A stretch of DNA of 64,000 bases from Streptomyces filamentosus (GTDB lineage: Bacteria; Actinomycetota; Actinomycetes; Streptomycetales; Streptomycetaceae), in contig NZ_BNBE01000002.1 of the NCBI RefSeq assembly GCF_014654895.1, positions 1,426,001 through 1,490,000 of the forward strand, written 5' to 3'. The translations under genes and the position numbers were made by a program. Every line of letters begins with the position of its first letter. Within the stretch, counting starts at the first letter, position 1. The notes under the pieces were generated by a model. The model was not told the DNA's origin and searched no databases. It worked only from the letters and a program-made list of their open reading frames with translations. This document shows positions 7,969 to 16,946 of this stretch, piece by piece.

Positions 7969-8814
7969 TCACCCGATGCCGAAGGCGCCCTCGGGCGGGA
8001 CGGGCGAGCCCACCGCATCCGCGTCGTCGACCGGAGCCGCGTCGCCGGTGAGGGCGGTCAGCGCCCCGCCGTGCTCGACGCGCGCGGGGAAGGCGTCCCC
8101 GGCGGCGCGCCGGGTGAGGGCGGGGAGGTCGAGGGGCTCGGCGGAGGCGACCAGGACCGTGTTCCCGAACCGGCGGCCGCGCAGCACCGCCGGTTCGGCG
8201 ACCAGCGCCAGCTCGGGGAAGACGGCGGCGAAGGTGGCGAGCTGGCCGCGGAGGAAGGCGAAGGGCGCCCCGTCCGCCAGGTTGGCGGCGTAGGTCCCGC
8301 CGGGGCGCAGGACGCGCCGCACCTCGCGGGCGTACGCGAGGGAGGTCAGGTGCGCCGGGACCCGCGAGCCGCCGAAGACGTCGCCGACGATCAGGTCGGC
8401 CGAGGCCGTCGGCGCCGCTTCGAGCCACGCGCGCGCGTCCGCCGTGTGCACGGTGACACCCGAGCCCTCCGGCAGCGGCAGGTGCTCGGCGACCAGCGCG
8501 ACGAGTCCGCCGTCGGCCTCGACGACGTCCTGGCGCGAGCCGGGCCGGGTGACGGCGACGTACCGGGGCAGCGAGAGCGCCCCGCCGCCGAGGTGCAGCA
8601 CGTCCAGCGGCACGCCCTCGAGGGCGGCGCCGTCGACGACGTGCCCGAGCCGGCGGGCGTACTCGAACTCCAGGTGGTCGGGGGCGTCGAGGTCGACGTA
8701 CGACTGCGGGGCGCCGTCGACCGTGAGGAGCCAGGCACGCTCCCGGTCCACGTCGGGCATGAGGCGCGCGGTGCCGTGGTCGACCTCGCGCAGGACGGGG
8801 ATCTGCTCGTTCAC
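7969..8814 (-). CDS. Spermidine-synthase-like SAM-fold protein
   Basis: This 281-residue Rossmann-fold protein is of the spermine/spermidine synthase type. The nucleotide-binding motif is VLHLGGGALSLPRYVA (about residue 75), with an acidic loop VVEADGGLV and then TADARAW and DLIVGDVFGGSRVP. Stand-alone actinobacterial members of this type usually lack proven polyamine activity and may be other methyl- or aminopropyl-transferases. GTG 8814 was chosen because the homologous region begins soon after it. Upstream in-frame codons are low-complexity. It is convergent with the MFS gene. Confidence 0.82.
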   Translation of the reverse strand: MNEQIPVLREVDHGTARLMPDVDRERAWLLTVDGAPQSYVDLDAPDHLEFEYARRLGHVVDGAALEGVPLDVLHLGGGALSLPRYVAVTRPGSRQDVVEADGGLVALVAEHLPLPEGSGVTVHTADARAWLEAAPTASADLIVGDVFGGSRVPAHLTSLAYAREVRRVLRPGGTYAANLADGAPFAFLRGQLATFAAVFPELALVAEPAVLRGRRFGNTVLVASAEPLDLPALTRRAAGDAFPARVEHGGALTALTGDAAPVDDADAVGSPVPPEGAFGIG

Positions 8815-8924
8815 CCCTTCATTGTGCAACCGCACAGAAGTCGTTCGCGCCGCCCGTGTCCGGGCCTCTTCCTCTCTCCCCCGCCCACCGACCCCGTCTG
8901 TTCCCGTCGCCCCGTCCGCTCTCG

Positions 8925-9875
8925 TCACCCCGTCCAGACGGCGGCGACCGCCTTCGCGTGCGCGGCGGCCTGGGCGCGGCCCGCGCGGGCCGCGGCGCCC
9001 CGCTGGGCGGGGTCGAGCACCCTGGCGCCGATCACGGCCTTGGCGTCCGCGTCGGGGGTGATCACCACGACGCGGCTTCCCGCGGCGACGAGGTCGGCGG
9101 CCTGGCGGGCCGGGGCGTGCACGGCCTTGTTGCCCATCGCGGTGGGCGCGACGACGACCACCCGCTCCCAGCCGGCGGCGAGGTGGGCGTTGGCCGTGGA
9201 GTGGATGCCGCCGTCGATCCAGCGCCGTCCCACGAGGCTCGCGGGCGGCCAGGCCCCCGGGATGGCGCAGCTGGCCGTGACCGCGTCGACGAGCCCGACA
9301 CCGTCCAGGCCCGCGGCGCCCCCGGAGCTCCCCGCGTCCCCGGCACCACTGGTGCCTCCGCCGGCGCCCCCGCCGCCGTCGAAGACTCCGAGCGCGCCGC
9401 TCTCCGCGTCGACGGCGGTGATCCGGAGCCGGCCCGCGGCGGGCCAGTCGGTGAGGTCGCCGAGCCGCTTCGCCACGGTGGCCCGGCGGGCGGCCTCGTC
9501 GACGGTGCGAGCGCGCAGGGCGAGCCGGCCGAGCTTGCGGCCGTACGCCTCCGGGGTGCGGGAGGTGAGCACGGCGAGGGTGTAGCGGAGGAGGGTGCCG
9601 GCGCCGAAGCGGACGGCCGGTTCGGCGTCGGTGCCGTCGAGCTGCCGCTCGTACAGTTCGGCGGGGGTGAGGGTGCCGGAGGTGAGGAGGGCGCCGACGA
9701 CGGCGCCCGCGGAACTGCCGACGACCAGGTCGGCGTCGGAGAGGTCCGTCCCCGCCTCGGCGAGGCCGTGGAGGATCCCGGTCTCCCAGGCGGCGCCGAC
9801 CAGCCCGCCCGCCCCGAGGACCAGGGCGGTCCTGCCGCCTCCCGCCGTGTTCGCCGTGCCCGCCGTGTCACCCAT
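8925..9875 (-). CDS. Patatin-like phospholipase
   Basis: This 316-residue patatin-family lipid acyl hydrolase shows all catalytic elements: the oxyanion glycine loop GAGGLVGAAWE (about residue 22), the nucleophile elbow VVGSSAGAVVG with the Ser of GxSxG, and the Asp of the dyad in WIDGGIHS. A Gly/Ala/Ser-rich insertion (GGGGAGGGTSGAGDAG), unusual for the family, splits the domain around residue 170. ATG 9875 is preferred over the one at 9896 because AAGGAG lies 7 nt before it. The natural lipid substrate is unknown. Confidence 0.9.
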   Translation of the reverse strand: MGDTAGTANTAGGGRTALVLGAGGLVGAAWETGILHGLAEAGTDLSDADLVVGSSAGAVVGALLTSGTLTPAELYERQLDGTDAEPAVRFGAGTLLRYTLAVLTSRTPEAYGRKLGRLALRARTVDEAARRATVAKRLGDLTDWPAAGRLRITAVDAESGALGVFDGGGGAGGGTSGAGDAGSSGGAAGLDGVGLVDAVTASCAIPGAWPPASLVGRRWIDGGIHSTANAHLAAGWERVVVVAPTAMGNKAVHAPARQAADLVAAGSRVVVITPDADAKAVIGARVLDPAQRGAAARAGRAQAAAHAKAVAAVWTG

Positions 9876-9944
9876 GGGCGTCTCCTTGTCGCTCATGGAC
9901 CGAGTCTCGCGCAGCCGGTGAACGGCGGTTCCGGCGGGGGTGTT

Positions 9945-10853
9945 TCACAGGTGTCTGAGGGCCTCGCGGACGGAGAGCGGGGAGAAGAGGGACCGGTTGC
10001 CGGCGACGAAGGCCCGCACTTCCCCGGGGGCGGTCTTCGCGTACTCGCGCAGGCTCCAGCCGATCGCCTTGCGGAGGAAGAAGTCGGTGTCGGCGGCGCG
10101 CCGCAGGCAGTACGAGAAGAGCCGGTCCGCGTCCGTGTCCCCCTTGAAGCGCAGCTGGTGGAGGAGGGCGGTGCGGGCGATCCAGGGATCCGCGTCGTCG
10201 ATCCAGACGTCCATCTCGGACGCGAGCGCCGGATCTGCGGCGACGAGCCCGCCGACGACGTGGGCGGCGAGATGATCGACGGTGTCCCACCAGGAGACGG
10301 TGGTCACGAGCCGGCGGGCGACCGGCAGGAACCCGGACGAGCAGCGCTTCACGTGACGGCGCAGGTAGTCGACGGCGAAGTAGTGGTACTCGCGCTCGGG
10401 AAGGGCGAAGCAGCGCAGGGCGACGGCCGCGCAGTCGTCCTCGCCGGGGCGGGGCGTGCCGGCGAGGACGGTACGGGAGAGGGCGCGGCGCTCCGGCGTC
10501 CGGATGCCGAGGAAGGGCGCCACGCCCTTCATGTACGCGACCATCTCCTGCGCCCGGAAGGGGTTCCCGGCGGCGGGGTAGAGCGCGGTCAGCCGCTCCA
10601 TGACGGCGTCGGCGAGCACGCTGTCCGGGACCTCGCCGGACACGGACCCCGAAGCGGCCGCGGACCCCGAAACGGACACGGAACCTGAAACGGACACGAA
10701 TTCTGAAGCGGACGCAGGATCCACACCGGACACAGACACCGAAGCGGAGGCGAGCCCGGACTCAGCAGCGATCTCGGACTCAACGACGGGCGCGGGCTCA
10801 GCGACGGGCGCGGGCTCGGCCGCAGGACCGGGGCCGGATTCGGGAGCGGACAT
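9945..10853 (-). CDS. DNA alkylation repair protein (AlkD-like HEAT-repeat glycosylase)
   Basis: The 302-residue protein carries an AlkD-type alpha-helical repeat domain in its last 220 residues. Conserved AlkD-family features include YMKGVAPFLGIRTPERRA, the WWDTVDHLA motif and FFLRKAIGWSLREYAK. AlkD homologues excise or tolerate alkylated bases, mainly N3- and N7-alkyl purines. The first 75 residues are repetitive Ser/Val/Glu/Pro (units such as VSVSGS) and probably disordered. ATG 10853 gives this tail; the enzymatic part begins near residue 80. It is divergent from the TVP38 gene with about 47 bp between them. Confidence 0.87.
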   Translation of the reverse strand: MSAPESGPGPAAEPAPVAEPAPVVESEIAAESGLASASVSVSGVDPASASEFVSVSGSVSVSGSAAASGSVSGEVPDSVLADAVMERLTALYPAAGNPFRAQEMVAYMKGVAPFLGIRTPERRALSRTVLAGTPRPGEDDCAAVALRCFALPEREYHYFAVDYLRRHVKRCSSGFLPVARRLVTTVSWWDTVDHLAAHVVGGLVAADPALASEMDVWIDDADPWIARTALLHQLRFKGDTDADRLFSYCLRRAADTDFFLRKAIGWSLREYAKTAPGEVRAFVAGNRSLFSPLSVREALRHL

Positions 10854-10900
10854 GGCGCACATTACGGCGATCATACGGAGGTGTCCGTTACTCTCCCGGG

Positions 10901-11677
10901 ATGCTCGCTCCCGTGCCCCGGCCGACGGACCCGTTCGCCGTCCGCTGCTCCCGGGCCCTGCTCTCGCCCTGGTCGCGGCTCTCGCTGCTCGCGCTCGTCC
11001 TGCTGACCGCCGCCACCCTGGTGGTGCTCTACGAGCCGCAGCGGCTGCTGGCCTCGGGCTGGCCGCAGACGGGCGGCGCGGGCGCGGTGCTGCTCTTCGG
11101 GCTGGCGTACGGCGTGTGCACGGCGGCGTTCGTGCCGCGTCCGGTGCTCAACCTGGCGGCGGGCGCGCTCTTCGGCTCCGCCGCCGGACTCACGGCGGCG
11201 GTCGCGGGGACCGTACTGGGCGCGGGGATCTCCTTCACACTGGGCCGCTTCCTCGGGCAGGACGCGCTGCGGCCGCTGCTCAAGGGGCGCTGGCTGCGGG
11301 CGGCGGACGGCCAGCTGAGCCGGCACGGCTTCCGTTCGATGCTGGCGATCCGGCTCTTTCCGGGCGTGCCGTTCGCCGCCGCCAACTACTGCGCCGCGGT
11401 CTCCCGGATGCGGTACGTGCCGTTCCTCCTGGCGACGGCGATCGGGACGGTCCCGAACACGGCGGCGTACGTGGTGGCCGGGGCCCAGGCGGACCGGCCG
11501 GGCTCTCCGGCCTTCCTGATCTCCGCGGGGTTCATCGTGCTGTCGGGGCTCGGGGCGGCCGTGGTGGCCTGGCGGAAGCGGCACGCCCTGCGCCGCCCGT
11601 CCCCCGCGGCGGACGCGGGCACGGAGACGGCCGTCACCGGCACGGCGCTGGAGAGGCGGCCGGTGGCCGCGGCGTGA
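10901..11677 (+). CDS. TVP38/TMEM64-family membrane protein
   Basis: This 258-residue VTT/SNARE-associated family membrane protein has about six hydrophobic segments. Typical motifs are FVPRPVLNLAAGALFG and GFRSMLAIRLFPGVPFAAANYCAAVSR, the latter being the conserved RxxPxxP-like loop of the family. It is likely involved in lipid or envelope homeostasis. ATG 10901 has a TACTCT -10-like element 6 nt upstream, compatible with a leaderless mRNA. The 263 bp that follow, up to uppP, hold no gene I can support. Confidence 0.88.
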   Translation: MLAPVPRPTDPFAVRCSRALLSPWSRLSLLALVLLTAATLVVLYEPQRLLASGWPQTGGAGAVLLFGLAYGVCTAAFVPRPVLNLAAGALFGSAAGLTAAVAGTVLGAGISFTLGRFLGQDALRPLLKGRWLRAADGQLSRHGFRSMLAIRLFPGVPFAAANYCAAVSRMRYVPFLLATAIGTVPNTAAYVVAGAQADRPGSPAFLISAGFIVLSGLGAAVVAWRKRHALRRPSPAADAGTETAVTGTALERRPVAAA

Positions 11678-11940
11678 GCCGTACCTCCTGGGCACGGCGC
11701 CCTCCGGTCCGAACCCGTACGCGTGTCTCCGCCCGTATCCCCGCCCGTGTCCCCGCCCATCGGCCCGTCCGCGACACGGGCACCGGCCCCCACCCGACGC
11801 TCGTCCGCCACCCCCACGACACCGTCCCGACACCTTCCGGACGCCGACGCGACCTGATCATGGGGCCGTCACTTCGGAACGGTACGCTGCGCACGACCTT
11901 CTGACCGCACACCTACATAAAACGGGACGGCCCAAGCCCC

Positions 11941-12813
11941 ATGAGTTGGTTCGAATCGTTCATCCTCGGACTCGTCCAGGGGCTGACGGAGTTCCTTCCC
12001 ATCTCCTCCAGCGCGCACCTCCGGCTGACCGCGGCCTTCGCGGGCTGGGAGGACCCTGGAGCCGCCTTCACGGCGATCACGCAGATCGGTACGGAGACCG
12101 CCGTCCTGATCTACTTCCGCAAGGACATCGGCAGGATCGTCCTGGCGTGGTTCCGTTCGCTGACGGACAAGGCGATGCGCTCCGACCACGACGCCCAGAT
12201 GGGCTGGCTGGTGATCGTCGGCTCCATCCCGATCGGCGTCCTCGGCATCACGCTCAAGGACCAGATCGAGGGTCCGTTCCGCGATCTGCGGCTCATCGCC
12301 ACCACCCTCATCGTGATGGGCGTGGTGCTCGGCGTCGCCGACCGGCTCGCCGCCCGCGACGAGATCGGCGGCCGCCACCGGGTGGTCCGCGAGCGCAAGA
12401 CGCTCAAGGACCTCAGCGTGCGCGACGGCCTGATCTACGGCTTCTGCCAGGCGATGGCCCTCATCCCGGGCGTGTCCCGCTCCGGCGCCACGATCTCCGG
12501 CGGCCTGCTCATGGGCTACACCCGCGAGTCCGCCGCCCGCTACTCGTTCCTGCTCGCCATCCCCGCGGTCCTCGCCTCCGGCGTGTTCGAGCTGAAGGAC
12601 GCGGGCGAGGGGCACGTCTCCTGGGGGCCGACGATCTTCGCGACGATCGTCGCCTTCGGCGTGGGCTACGCGGTGATCGCCTGGTTCATGAAGTTCATCT
12701 CGACGAAGTCCTTCATGCCGTTCGTGTACTACCGCGTCGCGCTCGGCATCCTGCTGTTCGTCCTGGTCGGCACGGACGTCCTCAGCCCGCACGCGGGCGA
12801 GTCCGCCGGCTGA
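11941..12813 (+). CDS. uppP: Undecaprenyl-diphosphate phosphatase
   Basis: This 290-residue polytopic membrane enzyme recycles the undecaprenyl carrier of cell-wall synthesis by removing a phosphate from undecaprenyl diphosphate. Both hallmark motifs are intact: LTEFLPISSSAHL near the N-terminus, containing the catalytic Glu and Ser-rich loop, and IPGVSRSGATISGGLLMG with the essential Arg. Length and topology match the BacA/UppP family. High activity of this enzyme gives bacitracin tolerance. It is monocistronic and ends at a perfect terminator hairpin. Confidence 0.96.
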   Translation: MSWFESFILGLVQGLTEFLPISSSAHLRLTAAFAGWEDPGAAFTAITQIGTETAVLIYFRKDIGRIVLAWFRSLTDKAMRSDHDAQMGWLVIVGSIPIGVLGITLKDQIEGPFRDLRLIATTLIVMGVVLGVADRLAARDEIGGRHRVVRERKTLKDLSVRDGLIYGFCQAMALIPGVSRSGATISGGLLMGYTRESAARYSFLLAIPAVLASGVFELKDAGEGHVSWGPTIFATIVAFGVGYAVIAWFMKFISTKSFMPFVYYRVALGILLFVLVGTDVLSPHAGESAG

Positions 12814-12837
12814 CCGCCGCGCCACGCCGCGACCGAC

Positions 12838-12870
12838 CGGGGGCGGGTCCGTACGACGGACCCGCCCCCG
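12838..12870. terminator. Perfect terminator hairpin after uppP
   Basis: A 15-bp perfect stem (arm CGGGGGCGGGTCCGT, 12838-12852) has a 3-nt loop. It begins 25 bp after the uppP stop and lies between uppP and the convergent flavin reductase gene. There is no T-run. It can terminate either strand. Confidence 0.85.
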
Positions 12871-12982
12871 ACGCGTTCCCGGAACCGATCCGATCCGATC
12901 CAGCCCGATCTCGTTCGGTTCAGTTCGGTCCTGTCCGGTCCGTTCCAGTCCGGACTCGACCGGGGGTCGGGCCGGGCCGTCC

Positions 12983-13582
12983 TCAGCCCTGGCCCTGGTA
13001 CGGGACGCGGGAGATCTCCCGGATGCCGCCCAGGGTCCCCCACTCGTCCTTGCCGAGCCGGGTCAGCGGCCGCATCAGCGTGATCTCGGGGTGGCCGTCC
13101 GTCATGTACGCCTCGTCGACGGCCAGGTGCACGACCCGCCCGAAGACCACCGTCGAGTCCCCGATCCTGACGGTGCTGTGCAGCTCGCACTCCAGCGCCA
13201 CCGGGGACGCCGCCACCCGCGGCACCTTCACGCGGAGGCCCGGCTCGCGCACCACGCCGCACGCGTCGAACTCGCTCGTCCCGCGCGGGAAGTCCGTCGC
13301 CGTCGCGTTGATCTGCTCGAAGAGGCCCTCGGGCGCGAGGTTCACCACGAACTGCCCGGTCTCCTCCACGTTGCGCAGCGAGTCCTTGCGGCCGACGGAG
13401 GTGAACTGCACCACCGGCGGGTCGACCGAGGCGATGGTGAAGAAGGAGTGCGGGGCGAGGTTGTCCGTGCCGTCGGCGGAGACCGTGGAGACCCAGGCGA
13501 TTGGCCGGGGGACGACGGTCGCCGTCAGCAGCCGGTAGACGGAGGTCGGATCGGTCAGGGACGGGTCGACATCAATACGCAT
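12983..13582 (-). CDS. Flavin reductase-like FMN-binding protein
   Basis: The 199-residue protein has the flavin-reductase-like split-barrel fold. Family motifs are VVPRPIAWVSTVSADGTDNLAPHSFF at the N-terminal half (FMN binding) and a mid-domain NVEETGQFVVNL, with the C-terminal hydrophobic strand VVFGRVVHLAVD. These proteins bind FMN and often supply reduced flavin to oxygenases. ATG 13582 starts exactly at the conserved N-terminus; upstream in-frame sequence is basic low complexity. It is convergent with uppP. Confidence 0.88.
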   Translation of the reverse strand: MRIDVDPSLTDPTSVYRLLTATVVPRPIAWVSTVSADGTDNLAPHSFFTIASVDPPVVQFTSVGRKDSLRNVEETGQFVVNLAPEGLFEQINATATDFPRGTSEFDACGVVREPGLRVKVPRVAASPVALECELHSTVRIGDSTVVFGRVVHLAVDEAYMTDGHPEITLMRPLTRLGKDEWGTLGGIREISRVPYQGQG

Positions 13583-13681
13583 CCGGCCAGTATGACCTTC
13601 GCCGCCGCCCCTCTTGCGCCCTCCTGCTGCGCCCTCCTCTTGTCCTCTCGTCGCACCCTCCTTGAGTCCCCTTGGGCCCTC

Positions 13682-13772
13682 GCACAGAAGCCGGTGCGAT
13701 CTCCGTGCGGAGGCGGGTGCGGAATCCGCGCGACGGCGAGGGCGATCCCGCACGGAGGCCGGTGCGGTCCCC
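13682..13772. repeat. Imperfect 23-bp repeats in the spacer before the SnoaL-like gene
   Basis: Three degenerate copies of a unit like GCACGGAGGCCGGTGCGG occur near 13682, 13705 and 13750. They lie in the 250-bp spacer between the divergent flavin reductase and SnoaL-like genes. The remaining spacer shows no gene. Confidence 0.5.
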
Positions 13773-13833
13773 GTACGGGATGGAGGAACGCACGCCTCTT
13801 GGCGGCGCGCGTCCGCTGCCCGACACTGAGGCG

Positions 13834-14280
13834 ATGACGCAGCGCGTGGACCTCGCGAACGTGATGGACCGGCTCGCCATCGACGACCTGATCACCGGCT
13901 ACGCGGCGGCCGTGGACGACGCCGACTGGACCGCCTACCGCGCCCTCTTCACCGCCGACGGGCGCGCCGACTACTCCGGTTCCGGCGGTGTCGAGGGGCC
14001 GGCGGCCGAGGTGGCCGACTGGCTGGCGGCGACGATGACCCTCTTCCCGGTGCGCCAGCACCTGATCGTCAACCGGCGGGTGACCTTTCACCTTCCCGGC
14101 GGCTACGCCGAGCCGGACGGCGCGGCCGACGTCCGCGCGGACTACGTCAATCCGATGCGGATGACCTCCGGCGACGACTTCGTCTGCGGCGGCCGGTACG
14201 CCTTCGCCGCGTGCCGCACCGCCGACGGCTGGCGCCTGCGCTCGGTCGTCGTCGAGGAGCGCTGGCGCCGGCCCATGTGA
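13834..14280 (+). CDS. SnoaL-like/NTF2-fold protein
   Basis: This 148-residue protein has the NTF2-like alpha+beta cone fold of the SnoaL_4 group. Its N-terminal helix ends in LAIDDLITGYAAAVDDADWTAYRALFTADGRADY, characteristic of hydroxylating-dioxygenase-small-subunit/SnoaL-like enzymes. Possible functions include isomerase, cyclase or hydroxylase, and none can be assigned. ATG 13834 follows GAGG closely. It is divergent from the flavin reductase gene. Confidence 0.83.
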   Translation: MTQRVDLANVMDRLAIDDLITGYAAAVDDADWTAYRALFTADGRADYSGSGGVEGPAAEVADWLAATMTLFPVRQHLIVNRRVTFHLPGGYAEPDGAADVRADYVNPMRMTSGDDFVCGGRYAFAACRTADGWRLRSVVVEERWRRPM

Positions 14281-14445
14281 ACGGACACAAACCGGCCCAC
14301 GTACACGAACACGGACACGGACCGGTCCACGCGACCGGACGCGGACCGACACCCGGGGGCGGGCACGGACCGACACGCGTGACCAGGTGCGGACCCGTAG
14401 CCGCGGGCGGGGCGCAGACTGGAGGCGACCGGCGGGAGGCAGGCC

Positions 14446-16038
14446 ATGCGGAACCCCTTCGGAGGCGCGGGGCCGGACTCCGTCCCGGGTGCGCGCGCGG
14501 GCCGGCGCCGGTGGTCCGGGGTGCCGCGGTCGCTGCTCGCCGTCTGTCTCGGCGCGCTGCCCGCGTTCGCCTTCCCCTCCCCCGGGCTGTGGTGGTGGGC
14601 GTACGTGTGCCTCGTGCCGTGGCTGCTGCTGGTCCGTGCGGCGCCGGGGGCGGGGCGGGCCGCGCTGGACGGGTGGTGCGGGGGCGCCGGCTTCCTGCTG
14701 GCCGTGCACCACTGGCTGCTGCCGAGCGTGCATGTGTTCCTGCTGGTGATGGCGGTGCTGCTGGGGGTGCTCTGGCTGCCGTGGGGGGTGCTGGTACGGG
14801 CGCTGCTGGGCGGGACGCCGGGGCCGCTGCGGGCCGTCGCGGCGCTGTTCGCCGTGCCGTCCGGGTGGCTGCTGGTCGAGCTGGTGCGGTCGTGGGAGGG
14901 GCTGGGGGGTCCGTGGGGACTGCTGGGCGCGAGCCAGGGGGAGGTGCCGGTGGCGCTGCGCCTCGCGTCGCTGGGCGGGGTGTGGCTGGTGGGTCTGCTG
15001 GTGGTGGCGGTGAACACGGCCGTGGTACTGCTGGTCGCCGCGCCGCGGTCGGTGGGGGTGGCGGGTCTCGCGGGCTGCGCGCTGGTGGCGGGGACGGCCG
15101 CGTGGGGGGTCGGTGCGCCGCGTCCGGCGGGCACGGTGCGGGTGGCGATGGTGCAGCCGGGGGTCTTCGGAGGGGCGGAGGGGGCGGAGCGGCGGCTCGA
15201 CCGGGCCGCGGAGCTGACGCGCGGGCTCGCCGGGCAGCGGCTCGACCTGGTGGTGTGGGGCGAGAGCGGGGTGGGCCGGGACCCGGCCGGTGATCCGGCG
15301 CTCGCCGCCCGGCTGACCGCGCTGGCGCGGGCGGTGGACGCGCCGCTGCTCGTGAACGTGGACGCGCGCCGGGTGGACCGGCCCGGCATCTACAAGAGCG
15401 CGCTGCTCTTCGCGCCGGACGGGCCGACCGGCGACCGGTACGACAAGATGCGGCTGGTGCCCTTCGGCGAGTACGTGCCGGCGCGGGGGCTGCTCGGCTG
15501 GGCGACGTCCGTGGGCGAGGCGGCGGAGGAGGACCGGCGCCGGGGTACGGAACCGGTGGTGATGCGGCTGCCCGAGGACCCGCGGGGGTTGGCGGTCGGC
15601 CCGCTCGTCTGTTTCGAGTCCGCGTTCCCCGACATGAGCCGGCGTCTGGTCCGGGACGGGGCCGGTCTGCTCGTCGTCCAGTCGGCGACCAGCACCTTCC
15701 AGCACAGTTGGGCACCCGCACAACACGCCTCGCTGGGTGCGCTGCGGGCGGCGGAGACGGGACGCCCGGTGGTGCACGCGACGCTGACCGGGATCAGCGT
15801 CGCGTACGGCCCGGACGGGAGGCGGGTGGGGCCGCCCGTCGGCACGGACGCGAGCGTCGCCGTCGTACGGGAACTGCCCCTGTCGGGGGCGGTGACGGTC
15901 TACGCCAGGTGGGGCGACTGGCCGGTGTACGGGGCGTTCGCCGTGATCGGGGCGGTGTGCGCGGCCGGGGGCGCCGGGCTGCTCAGGCGGTCTGCTCCAG
16001 GGCGTCGCGGACGACGCGCTCGCACAGTTCGTGGGTGA
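14446..16038 (+). CDS. lnt: Apolipoprotein N-acyltransferase
   Basis: This 530-residue enzyme adds the third acyl chain to lipoproteins at the outer face of the membrane. About eight N-terminal membrane segments precede a carbon-nitrogen hydrolase domain. The Glu-Lys-Cys catalytic triad is visible in VVWGESGVGRD, YDKMRLVPFGEYVP and VCFESAFPDMS. GGGAGG lies 6 nt before ATG 14446. The C-terminus ends with a membrane segment and a short basic tail. The last 56 bp overlap the 3' end of the convergent oxidoreductase gene. Confidence 0.93.
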   Translation: MRNPFGGAGPDSVPGARAGRRRWSGVPRSLLAVCLGALPAFAFPSPGLWWWAYVCLVPWLLLVRAAPGAGRAALDGWCGGAGFLLAVHHWLLPSVHVFLLVMAVLLGVLWLPWGVLVRALLGGTPGPLRAVAALFAVPSGWLLVELVRSWEGLGGPWGLLGASQGEVPVALRLASLGGVWLVGLLVVAVNTAVVLLVAAPRSVGVAGLAGCALVAGTAAWGVGAPRPAGTVRVAMVQPGVFGGAEGAERRLDRAAELTRGLAGQRLDLVVWGESGVGRDPAGDPALAARLTALARAVDAPLLVNVDARRVDRPGIYKSALLFAPDGPTGDRYDKMRLVPFGEYVPARGLLGWATSVGEAAEEDRRRGTEPVVMRLPEDPRGLAVGPLVCFESAFPDMSRRLVRDGAGLLVVQSATSTFQHSWAPAQHASLGALRAAETGRPVVHATLTGISVAYGPDGRRVGPPVGTDASVAVVRELPLSGAVTVYARWGDWPVYGAFAVIGAVCAAGGAGLLRRSAPGRRGRRARTVRG

Positions 16039-16888
16039 GCAGGGCGTCGCGGGCGCTGAGGGTCCGGCCCTCGCGGACGGCGTCGAGGAAGGAGAGCACG
16101 GCCTGTTCGATGCCGCGCTGGCGGGCGACCGGGACCCAGTCGCCGCGGCGGCGGACGGTGGGCTGGCCCTTGTGGTCGACGATCTCGGCGAGGTTGAGGA
16201 CCTGGCGCTTGGTGTCCTGCCCCGAGACTTCCAGGACCTCCTCGGTGGAGCCGTTCATCCGGTTCATCATGCCGATGGCGGTGAAGCCGTCGCCGGAGAG
16301 CTGGAGCACCACGTGGTGCATGAGGCCGTCGCGGACGCGGGCCCGGACGTCGATGTGGTCGGCCTCGCCGGGGAGGAGGAAGCGGAGGGTGTCGACGACG
16401 TGGATGAAGTCGTCGAGGACGAAGGTGCGGGGGTCCTCGGGGAGTCCGACGCGGTTCTTCTGGAGCAGGATCAGCTCGCGCGGGTGGTCGAGGCACTGGG
16501 CGTAGCCGGGGGCGAGGCGCCGGTTGAAGCCGACGGCGAGCGAGACGTCGTTCTTCTCGGCGAGTTCGACGATCCGCTCGGAGTCGGCGTACGCGTAGGC
16601 GAGCGGCTTGTCGACGTAGGTGGGCACGCCGGCGTCGAGGAGGCGGGTGGCGATCTCGGCGTGGGCGGCGGTGGAGGCGTGCACGAAGGCGGCGTCGAGT
16701 CCGGCGGAGAGCAGCGAGTCGAGGTCGCGGTGGCGGCGCGTCGCCGGCAGGTGGAGGGTGTCGGCGACCCGGTCGAGGGTGGCGGGGGTGCGGGTCTGGA
16801 GGTGGAGTTCGACCCCGGGGAGGGTGGCGAGGACGGGCAGGTACGCCTTCTGGGCGATGTCGCCGAGTCCGATGCAGCCGATCTTCAC
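15983..16888 (-). CDS. Gfo/Idh/MocA-family oxidoreductase
   Basis: This 301-residue NAD(P)-dependent dehydrogenase has an N-terminal Rossmann fold starting IGCIGLGDIAQKAYLPVL and the family's conserved loop VPTYVDKPLAYAYAD (EKP-like motif). A C-terminal alpha/beta substrate domain follows, including DDFIHVVDTLRFLLPG. The family acts on sugars, inositols and related polyols. GTG 16888 has GGGAGAG about 8 nt upstream. Substrate unknown. Its 3' end overlaps lnt by 56 bp on the opposite strand. Confidence 0.9.
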   Translation of the reverse strand: MKIGCIGLGDIAQKAYLPVLATLPGVELHLQTRTPATLDRVADTLHLPATRRHRDLDSLLSAGLDAAFVHASTAAHAEIATRLLDAGVPTYVDKPLAYAYADSERIVELAEKNDVSLAVGFNRRLAPGYAQCLDHPRELILLQKNRVGLPEDPRTFVLDDFIHVVDTLRFLLPGEADHIDVRARVRDGLMHHVVLQLSGDGFTAIGMMNRMNGSTEEVLEVSGQDTKRQVLNLAEIVDHKGQPTVRRRGDWVPVARQRGIEQAVLSFLDAVREGRTLSARDALLTHELCERVVRDALEQTA

Positions 16889-16946
16889 GGGGTCTCTCCC
16901 TCTGCGGTGGTCCGACGGTCCCGGGCACGGGGGCCGTTTCCGCTGG

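Noticed and set aside
8814..8928. A longer spermidine-synthase-like protein starting at 8928
   Set aside because: The extra 38 residues are low-complexity Arg/Glu/Gly/Thr and homologous sequence starts only near 8814.
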